Assembly: GCA_001803465.1 (NCBI GenBank)
Contig: MHDE01000019.1
Coordinates: 1-36,561, forward strand
From: Microgenomates group bacterium RIFCSPHIGHO2_01_FULL_45_11
GTDB taxonomy: Bacteria; Patescibacteriota; Microgenomatia; UBA1400; 2-01-FULL-45-11
DNA length: 36,561 bases
Direction of reading: 5' to 3'
The notes under the pieces are model-generated. The model ran no database searches, was not told the origin of the DNA, and worked only from the letters and a program-made list of their open reading frames with translations. The translations under genes were made by a program, and so were the position numbers. Positions 1 to 7,628 of this stretch are shown piece by piece (the stretch's first letter is position 1; every line of letters begins with the position of its first letter).

Positions 1-410
1 AAACCCCCCAACGACTCTTCGAGGCTAAACCGCACCAACTGATTCACCAAAGCTCCACTTTCGGCTTTTACTACCGCCGCTTTAACCCCCGCCTTGGACT
101 CCTTGACTCTGCCGGTAAAACCAACTAGTGAAATCTTATCGGCTCGATTTTTAATTACCAACCCTCGAATCCCTTTATCTCTCACCAAAACATTACTCCC
201 ACCACCCAAAATGGTATAGGGAATGTCAACCTTCCCCGCCGCTTGCACCGCCAACTTCAACTCATCTGCGCTCGTCGCCGTGAAAAAAATATCCGCCGGC
301 CCGCCTATTTTAAAATAGGTATGCCGAGCCAGTGACTCGTTAAACTTCACTCGTTCTTTACCCAGTATTGCCGCCAGTTTATCACCTTTTTGCCAAGAAA
401 ATTTGCTCAT
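1..410 (-). CDS. murB: UDP-N-acetylmuramate dehydrogenase (MurB), N-terminal part, truncated by window edge
   Basis: Reverse-strand translation from ATG at 410: MSKFSWQKGDKLAAILGKERVKFNESLARHTYFKIGGPADIFFTATSADELKLAVQAAG...YTILGGGSNVLVRDKGIRGLVI; HTxFxIGGPAD and LGGGSNxLVxDxGxxGLVI are MurB FAD-binding signatures. Not in ORF track because it is open at the edge. Confidence 0.93.
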   Translation of the reverse strand, partial: MSKFSWQKGDKLAAILGKERVKFNESLARHTYFKIGGPADIFFTATSADELKLAVQAAGKVDIPYTILGGGSNVLVRDKGIRGLVIKNRADKISLVGFTGRVKESKAGVKAAVVKAESGALVNQLVRFSLEESLGG

Positions 411-1797
411 GAACTTTATAAATATCTCCCGCCCCCAAAGTTAATAAAATATCTCCTTCTCCGACTCTCTCACTTAAGTATTCTACCAAACCAGATTGCG
501 GCACAAACTCCACTTGGGGATGAAATCTAGCCGTCGCTTGTGCTAGCTTTTCACCAGATACAGTTACATCCGCCCGTTCTCGAGCCGAAGCATAGATATC
601 GGTAATAATTACCTGATTCGCCTGGTTAAAACTCTGAGCAAATTCGCTCATCAAAGCCTTTGTTCTGGAAAAAGTGTGTGGTTGAAAAACCGCTATCAAC
701 CTTTTTTGCGGCCACCAAAGTCTAGCAGCCGCCAAAACTGCAACAATTTCACTCGGATGGTGGGCGTAATCATCATAGAAAATGGTACCTCCTACTTCAC
801 CCACTTTTTCAAACCGTCGCTTGGTTCCGGTAAATGCCTCTAACCCAGCTAAAGCTTCTTCCATCGAAATTCCAGATAACATTCCGGCCGCCGCCGCTGC
901 CAACCCATTTCTCGCATTATATTCACCACAAACGGTCAATCTGAATTGAAACCGCTTCTTTTCAAACTCCATCTCTACGATCTGTTTTCCTTTCTCCATT
1001 TCCACCCTCACCAACCTCATCTCGTTTCTCACACCTTTACCATACCGAATAATCCTTCTTCCCTTGGGAATTAATGACAACGCTACCGAATCATCGCCGT
1101 TGACTACCAAGCCGCCGTCTCTTGGTAATTTATTAAGAAAGCCACCAAACACGCGCTTGGTGTCAGTCAGGGTTGGATAAACATCAGGATGATCGTGCTT
1201 AATATTTGTCAAAACGATAATTTCCGGCCGCTGAAACAAGAATCTAGGTCGATTATCAACTCCTGGAGAAACTACATATTCATCCGCCTCGGCAATAAAA
1301 TACCTACCCTTATCAAATTTTCCCGGTACCCCTAAATTGAAAATATTTCCCACCCCCACCGCAAAACTTGGGTATAATTTAGCCTCCGTCAATATTGTCG
1401 CTATCATCGCCGCCGTTGTCGTCTTTCCTCCCACCCCACATACCGATATCCCGCTTTTCTGTCCCATAACTATTCCTAAAGCTTCAGCGTGGCTCATTAC
1501 TGCTATACCCCGCCGCTTAGCTTCGATAACTTCAGTATTTAAAGGCCCTGAATGTGCCCCGGTATAAATGACCAAATCAATCCCTTCCCGAATATGACCC
1601 GCGCTAAACCCCACCGTTAATGGTATTTTTCTTTTGTTTAAAATCTCATCCGTCACAAATTTATCTGCCACATCACTACCTTCCACAATTTTTCCCAGAT
1701 CTTGACTGACGAGTACCAACGCCGTCATCCCCACTCCCTTAATGCCGGTGAAGTGAATGGTTTCCGCCTGAAGAAAATTATCCTTTAACTTAACCAT
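382..1797 (-). CDS. murC: UDP-N-acetylmuramate--L-alanine ligase (MurC)
   Basis: ORF 471 aa; N-terminal GIKGVGMTALVLV, ATP-binding GVGGKTTT, YDDYAHHPSEI and FQPHTFSRT motifs. Confidence 0.95.
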   Translation of the reverse strand: MVKLKDNFLQAETIHFTGIKGVGMTALVLVSQDLGKIVEGSDVADKFVTDEILNKRKIPLTVGFSAGHIREGIDLVIYTGAHSGPLNTEVIEAKRRGIAVMSHAEALGIVMGQKSGISVCGVGGKTTTAAMIATILTEAKLYPSFAVGVGNIFNLGVPGKFDKGRYFIAEADEYVVSPGVDNRPRFLFQRPEIIVLTNIKHDHPDVYPTLTDTKRVFGGFLNKLPRDGGLVVNGDDSVALSLIPKGRRIIRYGKGVRNEMRLVRVEMEKGKQIVEMEFEKKRFQFRLTVCGEYNARNGLAAAAAGMLSGISMEEALAGLEAFTGTKRRFEKVGEVGGTIFYDDYAHHPSEIVAVLAAARLWWPQKRLIAVFQPHTFSRTKALMSEFAQSFNQANQVIITDIYASARERADVTVSGEKLAQATARFHPQVEFVPQSGLVEYLSERVGEGDILLTLGAGDIYKVHEQIFLAKR

Positions 1798-2507
1798 ACT
1801 ATCGTTCCCTCTTGTCCGTTAGGCTCACCAATTATTTTATGACGTTGGTAAGAAAACCATTCCCGCCCATGATAGGTACAATCACGGCTGTCAACAATCC
1901 TCTTCATCTTTACTCCAGATTTAACTAGACCATGCTTTACAAATCCTACGAAATCTACCATCCATTTATCCTTATTGTATTCGATATAGCGACCAAACTC
2001 TAATCGTTGCTTTTGCCGCGGCTCCCGCCTTGAAGTAAAACAACAACCGCGAATTGCTGGCCCTATCCATACAAAAACGTCTCCAAATTTTGTATTAAAT
2101 CGTTCTTTCATTTGTCGTAAAGCTGCTAAATGAATTTCTTTTGTAGCTCCGCGCCAACCACAATGGACAACAGCCAAACCCTTAGCCCGGCTGTCAAAAA
2201 AGACTAGTGGCAAACAATCAGCCGTCTTTAAAAGTATTGGCACTCGTCTCAATCTCGTCATTACCCCGTCCGTCGCTGGAATCTTCTTCCCGATCCACAA
2301 CTTGCAATTATCTTGAGTAAGATAAAAAACCCTGTTGCCGTGCACCTGATTTAACTCAATCACTTCTTCTAGACTAAAACCACACCTTCGAAGCAATTTT
2401 CTCCTCGTCTCTATCTCTTCTTTTGACGGTTTAAGGCTTCCCACTGAACCATCGCTCTTCTCACTGACTGCCACCCCAACCTCTGGACGAAAGTCAAAAA
2501 TGCGCAT
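1785..2507 (-). CDS. pgeF: Peptidoglycan editing factor PgeF / YfiH-type (multicopper polyphenol oxidase fold)
   Basis: ORF 240 aa; QVHGNRV, ATDGVMT, TADCLPLVF, VVHCGWRG, DCTYH motifs typical of the YfiH family. Confidence 0.88.
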   Translation of the reverse strand: MRIFDFRPEVGVAVSEKSDGSVGSLKPSKEEIETRRKLLRRCGFSLEEVIELNQVHGNRVFYLTQDNCKLWIGKKIPATDGVMTRLRRVPILLKTADCLPLVFFDSRAKGLAVVHCGWRGATKEIHLAALRQMKERFNTKFGDVFVWIGPAIRGCCFTSRREPRQKQRLEFGRYIEYNKDKWMVDFVGFVKHGLVKSGVKMKRIVDSRDCTYHGREWFSYQRHKIIGEPNGQEGTIVWLS

Positions 2508-3249
2508 ACCCTCGCCGCTGTCGCATCTTCCTGTCCGCCACTACTAATTGATCGGGGGTATTGACACCCCACCAAATCGATGCATCTGACCAGGACAAAC
2601 CCTCCACTTTCTCACCGGCCCGTACGGCTACTTCCACAATGTCGGTCAAATAATATTCGTTAGCGACCGGATTCTTTTTAATTCTTCCAATTCCTGTTTC
2701 TAGAAAGTCTCTGGAAAAACAATAAAGACCCGTGTTTATCTCCGTTATCTTGCGCTGTGAGTTAGTGGCATTTTTCTCTTCGATAATTGCCACAATCCTT
2801 CCTTCTCGGTCACGAACGATTCTACCTAATCCCGCCGGCTCCCTCTTTTCAACTGTGACCACGGTTACCGCCGCCCCACTCTTAAGGTGAGTCTTATAAA
2901 GCTGTCGAAATAAAGTCGGTGGGTAGAAAGCCGAATCGTCCCCATACATCGAAATAACATACTTAATCTTTTTCGGTAACAAAGGTACTGCCTGCTGCAA
3001 GGCATGCGCCGTTCCCAACCGTTGCCTTTGATAGACATAACTCACTCTAGTTTTTAATACCTCTTGAACCGAATCTTTTTGAAAACCGACAACGACGACA
3101 ATGATGGAAATTTTTGCTTTTTCTAGATTCTCTACCGTATAGCCAATCATTGGCCTTTCAGCCAGTGTTAAAACTACTTTGTTCCTGAGCTTAGACTTCA
3201 TTCGTTTGCCTTTGCCCGCCGCTAGAATCACTGCTGCCACATCTTTCAC
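2494..3249 (-). CDS. NTP transferase, GlmU N-terminal (UDP-GlcNAc pyrophosphorylase)-like, no LbH domain
   Basis: ORF 251 aa; VILAAGKGKRMKS, QRLGTAHAL, YGDD, GLGRIVRD, EINTGLY, NEYYLTDIV motifs. Confidence 0.85.
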   Translation of the reverse strand: MKDVAAVILAAGKGKRMKSKLRNKVVLTLAERPMIGYTVENLEKAKISIIVVVVGFQKDSVQEVLKTRVSYVYQRQRLGTAHALQQAVPLLPKKIKYVISMYGDDSAFYPPTLFRQLYKTHLKSGAAVTVVTVEKREPAGLGRIVRDREGRIVAIIEEKNATNSQRKITEINTGLYCFSRDFLETGIGRIKKNPVANEYYLTDIVEVAVRAGEKVEGLSWSDASIWWGVNTPDQLVVADRKMRQRRGYAHF

Positions 3250-4244
3250 TGCCTCTCCTCCACTATCCTCATGAGGATCTTGGCTAGTTTGTCTCGATTA
3301 TGACGTAATAAACTTCGCCGCACCTCATCACCTTTTTGTTTTTGATCGCTGGCCACACTGGCAAAATTGTCAGTAATTATCTTATAAGTATTGTCGGATA
3401 AATCGTTTACTACCGGAAACTCATTTTCCTTTTGATAAAGTCGTAATGCCGTCTTTGGAATCTTTCCCGAATTGACTATCACGTAGTCTGACTTTCGCCC
3501 TAAGTATGCCTCCACTTCTGCCACGTGATCGCTGGCTTTAAAGTTATGGGTTTGAGTGTAGCGGGTCATCAGATTGACTATATAAACTATGGTTGCTTTA
3601 GTTTTAGCAAATGCTTGTTTTACGCCGCTAACTACCAAATTGGGCAAAATGCTAGCATAAAGGTCTCCAGGACCAATGACAATCATGTCTGACGCTTCGA
3701 TACTTTTTCTCGACTTCTCGTATAATTTCGCCCGGGGAGACAGCCTGATTTGTCTGATTTTTTTGCCACCCACCTCGTCGGGGTTTAGATGATGTTCACC
3801 AATTACAAAACTGCCGTCTGCGTACTCGACCACCAAATCTACTCTTTGAGTTGTTACGGGATAAATATTTCCCTCCAGTCGAAAAATTCTGGCCGCTATT
3901 TCTAAGGCTTTTGGCGTCGATCCCACCATATCCTGAAGTGAGGTCAAGATAAGATTCCCCAAATTGTGTCCCTGTAAACCTTCGCCATGAGAAAATCGGT
4001 AGAGCAACAGGTCTCTAATCCAACTTTGATGATTCTCCTCGGCCAAAGCCGCCAGTGACTGACGGAGATCCCCAACCGGTAGAAAGCCGAATTCATCCCG
4101 TAACCTTCCGGTTGAACCACCTGAATCAGCTACCGTAACAATCGCCGTTATTTTGAGAGGGTAACGCTTCAAACCAGAAATCACCACATAGGTTCCGGTT
4201 CCTCCCCCCATCACCACCACTTTAAACTCATCTTTTTTTATCAT
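3246..4244 (-). CDS. yvcK: YvcK/CofD-like gluconeogenesis factor family protein
   Basis: VVVMGGGTGTYVVISGLKRYPLKITAIVTVADSGGSTGRLRDEFGFLPVGDLRQSL. Start trimmed from the ORF track (4340) to the internal ATG at 4244 (MIKKDEFKVVVMGGGTG), which removes most of the overlap with the upstream gene. Confidence 0.9.
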   Translation of the reverse strand: MIKKDEFKVVVMGGGTGTYVVISGLKRYPLKITAIVTVADSGGSTGRLRDEFGFLPVGDLRQSLAALAEENHQSWIRDLLLYRFSHGEGLQGHNLGNLILTSLQDMVGSTPKALEIAARIFRLEGNIYPVTTQRVDLVVEYADGSFVIGEHHLNPDEVGGKKIRQIRLSPRAKLYEKSRKSIEASDMIVIGPGDLYASILPNLVVSGVKQAFAKTKATIVYIVNLMTRYTQTHNFKASDHVAEVEAYLGRKSDYVIVNSGKIPKTALRLYQKENEFPVVNDLSDNTYKIITDNFASVASDQKQKGDEVRRSLLRHNRDKLAKILMRIVEERQ

Positions 4245-5511
4245 CTTTCTCCGATAACCTTCCTTTGCTAAGTAAAGTTTGTTTAACAAAAACTCTGGTG
4301 TTAGCCAAAATAGGTTCTTTGACGAGTGTCCCTGGACCAATCATTGCCATCGTTCCCAGACTCACTCCTGGCATCAAGCTAGCATTAACTCCCACTTTAA
4401 CGCCTTTAGCTACCAAGGCGCCCAACTTGATTTTGCTGGTTAGCAATTTTCCTCCCAAAACATCCACTCCTACCTCCTTCCCGTCTAGACGAAAGTTACC
4501 TGTTACCGCTCCCGAACCAAAAGCCACATCTGATTCTAACACAGAATCACCGATATAATTCGTATGTAGCCAACAATTTTCACCAATATAACTTCTGGCT
4601 ACCTCGCTGCCAAAACCGATTACACAGTCTCCCTCAATAATTGACTCCCTTATCAAAACATTATTCCCTACTACCGTGTTTACTCCGATATAACTCGGGG
4701 CTTTGATCACTGCTCCGGCCATTACCCGCACTCCCTTTCCTAAAAACACTCCCTTATCCACCACTGCCATCTTTTCAACCTCTGCCCCTTCTCTGCCCGG
4801 AATTAGTCTCTCCTTCAAAAAAACCTCTACCATATCTAGGATATGCCACGAATATTTAAATGGCTGCCAATAATCCTCATAGCTTACCACCTCAACCGGC
4901 CTCGTTTGAATTAGCACCGACAGCGCTTTTTCATAGGCGTCATCTTTATCACTGGTCGTAGCCTTAATCAGAGTCAAAATTTCTTGAGCTGACGAAAAGT
5001 AGTCAAAGACAAGTTTAACCAAATCGCTCGGTTCCTTACCTTCCCCAGGCTTTTCTCTAATTCCCACCAACCGCTTTCCGGCAAATACTAAATAACCGCC
5101 GGGAAAATAGCTACTGACTCTACAGGCCGCTATCAAAGGTTTTCTCTTTAAGATTTGAGTTTTCAAATTTATAAGCAGTGAGTCTGCTACCACATCTGTC
5201 GCGTTGACTACCAGAATAGGCTTGTTAGCTATTCTATTCTCCACCGTAAGCAGCGCGTCGGCCATCCCCGAAGGCCTGTTCTGAACTACGACCGTCATCT
5301 GTCTTTGAGAACTTATCAACCGTTTGATATCGGAAAAGTTGTCAGCTGAAGCCACCACTATCACTTGCCCCCACCCCGTCCTCGTCAACTGATCGAGAAG
5401 ATGCTTAAGTAGCGGTATTCCAAAAAAAGGAAATAATGGTTTGGAGGTGATAAACGGCACAAACCGTTTTCCAATTCCACCCGCCAAAATTACCACCGTC
5501 GGCTTCATCAT
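4228..5511 (-). CDS. Sugar-nucleotide NTP transferase with C-terminal left-handed beta-helix (GlmU-like bifunctional architecture)
   Basis: ORF 427 aa; N-terminal VVILAGGIGKRFVPFITSKPLFPF; C-terminal hexapeptide-type repeats (IGVNTVVGNNVLI, VTGNFRLDGKEVG, IKLGALVAKGVKVGVNASLMPGVSLG). Confidence 0.82.
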   Translation of the reverse strand: MMKPTVVILAGGIGKRFVPFITSKPLFPFFGIPLLKHLLDQLTRTGWGQVIVVASADNFSDIKRLISSQRQMTVVVQNRPSGMADALLTVENRIANKPILVVNATDVVADSLLINLKTQILKRKPLIAACRVSSYFPGGYLVFAGKRLVGIREKPGEGKEPSDLVKLVFDYFSSAQEILTLIKATTSDKDDAYEKALSVLIQTRPVEVVSYEDYWQPFKYSWHILDMVEVFLKERLIPGREGAEVEKMAVVDKGVFLGKGVRVMAGAVIKAPSYIGVNTVVGNNVLIRESIIEGDCVIGFGSEVARSYIGENCWLHTNYIGDSVLESDVAFGSGAVTGNFRLDGKEVGVDVLGGKLLTSKIKLGALVAKGVKVGVNASLMPGVSLGTMAMIGPGTLVKEPILANTRVFVKQTLLSKGRLSEKDDKKR

Positions 5512-5517
5512 CTGATT

Positions 5518-6702
5518 TTAATACAATGATAGAGCTTGCTGTACCACTTTAATATCCGACCAAGGCAATTCGTCCCGACCGTTAAGGTTAATCGACCTCT
5601 CATGACCTTTACCGAATATTCCTACCGTGTCTCCTGCCCTAGCCAGTTTAGTGATAGCAAAATTAATCGCCTCTTGCCTATCCACAATACCATGCATATG
5701 ACCACTGTTACCGCTAACCCCGCCTTTTATTTGAGTAATAATCGTATTCACATCTTCTCCTCGCGGATCCTCTGCAGTCAACACTACTTCATCCGCCAAC
5801 TCGCTAGCCACTTTTCCCATCAATGGTCGCTTACCGGTATCACGCTTCCCAGCTGCCCCAAAAACCGCTATTAATCGCCCCTGTGTTTGTTTGCGCAAAG
5901 ACTTCAATGCTTGCTCTAATGCATTCGGCGTATGGGCAAAGTCGATAACAATCTTTATCCCTAAAAAGTTTTTAACTTCTTGCATCCTACCTTCAACTCC
6001 TGGAAAAGATTCAATCCCCTTCTGTATTGTTATCTCGTCAATATCTAAAAGCTGCACTACAGCTATCGCCGCCTGAGCATTAAGTTGATTATAGGGTTCT
6101 AAAAATCGCTGCTTTACTAATTGGGACACGTCTTCATCAGAGTAACTGATAATTTTCCCCTGGGCCAGTTGTTTCAACCGATCAAATGATTTGTCAGTCG
6201 CATTCAACACCGAAAATCTTGTCTTCTGGAATAACTTCGCTTTAGCTGCTAAATAAGCTTCATACGTCTTATGATAATCCAAATGCTCATGGGTAATATT
6301 GGTCACGACACCAATTTTAAAATTGCTCCCCAACAATCGATGCTGATCCAAAGCGTGAGAAGTTACTTCCAAGACTAAATGGGTAAAACCCTCATCCGCA
6401 ATTCGCTTAATTAGCTTCTGCAGCGACCAGGGGTCTGGACTAGTAACATGAAAACCTGTATCAATCTTTTCATCGCCAAGATACGCAGCCACCGTACTCA
6501 CCAACGCTACCTTTATTCCGACAGTCTTTAAGATGTGGTAGATAAGCGTTGCCGTCGTCGTCTTCCCATCCGTCCCCGTTACGCCGATGACTGTCAACTT
6601 CCTAACCGGATAGCGATAATAAATAACTGCGCCTAAGGCAATGAAGAAATGGAAAACGTTTTTAAGGCCTTGAGGAAATAATCGGCTTAGAAAATCAACC
6701 AT
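5518..6702 (-). CDS. murE: MurE-like Mur ligase (UDP-MurNAc-tripeptide synthetase family), short N-terminus
   Basis: ORF 394 aa; GVTGTDGKTTTATL, HVTSPDP, VLEVTSHAL, FAHTPNALEQAL, AEDPRGED, GKGHE motifs; the ATP-binding loop is only about 40 aa from the N-terminus. Confidence 0.87.
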   Translation of the reverse strand: MVDFLSRLFPQGLKNVFHFFIALGAVIYYRYPVRKLTVIGVTGTDGKTTTATLIYHILKTVGIKVALVSTVAAYLGDEKIDTGFHVTSPDPWSLQKLIKRIADEGFTHLVLEVTSHALDQHRLLGSNFKIGVVTNITHEHLDYHKTYEAYLAAKAKLFQKTRFSVLNATDKSFDRLKQLAQGKIISYSDEDVSQLVKQRFLEPYNQLNAQAAIAVVQLLDIDEITIQKGIESFPGVEGRMQEVKNFLGIKIVIDFAHTPNALEQALKSLRKQTQGRLIAVFGAAGKRDTGKRPLMGKVASELADEVVLTAEDPRGEDVNTIITQIKGGVSGNSGHMHGIVDRQEAINFAITKLARAGDTVGIFGKGHERSINLNGRDELPWSDIKVVQQALSLY

Positions 6703-6720
6703 GGCTTCATTATACCCAAC

Positions 6721-7059
6721 TCAGCCCTCTGTCTCACCCAAGCCTAAAAATCCTTTCAAGATTTCAATTTCGGCCGATGTTAATTGGACTTTAAATAATC
6801 CCGCTGCCCTATATTCATCGACAATCACCTGCCATTGCGAACCATTCGGTAAAGTTAATCCCAAGTGTAACCTAACTGCTTGATCTCTCAACTTCATCGC
6901 CAATCTTCTTACCTCGGCAGGGACTTCCCACCAAATCGTGCTAGTTACGCTCGCCGGATTAGACGCCTGTTCCAGTATCCAGGCTTGTTCTGGACTTAAC
7001 CCCAATTCCGACAGATCCAATTCAATTGTTTCTCCAGGTCCAACTTCGGCTTCAGACAT
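6721..7059 (-). CDS. Hypothetical protein (112 aa), divergent from the hydrogenase small subunit
   Basis: Intact ORF with GGAGG about 10 nt upstream of its ATG on the minus strand; no family recognised. Confidence 0.6.
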   Translation of the reverse strand: MSEAEVGPGETIELDLSELGLSPEQAWILEQASNPASVTSTIWWEVPAEVRRLAMKLRDQAVRLHLGLTLPNGSQWQVIVDEYRAAGLFKVQLTSAEIEILKGFLGLGETEG

Positions 7060-7093
7060 AACAATCAGCCTCCGATTATGATATTTTAGAATA

Positions 7094-7609
7094 ATGAGTC
7101 AAGCAAAGAAACTTCGCCTTGGTTGGTTTAGCTTCACTTGCTGCGAAGATTCTACCATTATGTTCACCGAGCTCATGAATGAACATTTTTTTGAGTGGAA
7201 AAAGCTGATTGACTTTCGCCACGCTCGGGTTTTGAAAGCCAAAAACACCCTTGATGAACTTGACGTCGCCTTTGTCGAAGGCGCTATCGCTAGCGATATT
7301 CAAGCCGAAAAGCTCAAAGAAATCAGAAGCAAGTCAAAAAAACTCATTGCCATCGGCTCCTGCGCTGTCACCGGCTTTCCTTCCGCCCAGCGTAACCTCT
7401 TCCCTCCAGAAATGAAGGCGGAAATTCAACATATTCTTGACCAGTTCCACCATGCCGAAAAAATCCGCCGCTTAGACGAAATTGTCCCTGTCGACGCCAT
7501 TGTCCCCGGTTGCCCCATGGACACCGATAAGTTCCTTAAACTGCTCAACCAATTGCTCATAGAATTTGACATTACCCCAATCACCTCGCCACTAACCACT
7601 AATGGCTAG
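7094..7609 (+). CDS. [NiFe]-hydrogenase small subunit-like protein (single proximal [4Fe-4S] cluster size class)
   Basis: ORF 171 aa; LGWFSFTCCEDST, FVEGAIAS, IGSCAVTGFPSAQRN, VPGCPMD correspond to the small-subunit/NuoB-fold cluster ligand pattern (N-terminal Cys, GxCA, GCP). Confidence 0.9.
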   Translation: MSQAKKLRLGWFSFTCCEDSTIMFTELMNEHFFEWKKLIDFRHARVLKAKNTLDELDVAFVEGAIASDIQAEKLKEIRSKSKKLIAIGSCAVTGFPSAQRNLFPPEMKAEIQHILDQFHHAEKIRRLDEIVPVDAIVPGCPMDTDKFLKLLNQLLIEFDITPITSPLTTNG

Positions 7610-7628
7610 TCGCTAATTACTATTGCTG

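Noticed and set aside
1337-1567. Plus-strand ORF (76 aa) and the many similar plus-strand ORFs opposite mur, GT and DUF4012 genes
   Set aside because: They lie wholly antisense to well-supported genes, have biased composition typical of shadow ORFs, and lack start signals or family motifs.
5518-6702. MurE ORF as a truncated pseudogene
   Set aside because: Frame is intact with all ATP-binding and ligase motifs; a short N-terminus fits a lineage-specific form better than decay.
7076-7303. Minus-strand ORFs opposite the hydrogenase subunits (7076-7303, 7620-7805, 8001-8189, 8628-8816)
   Set aside because: Antisense to strongly supported hydrogenase genes; no motifs.
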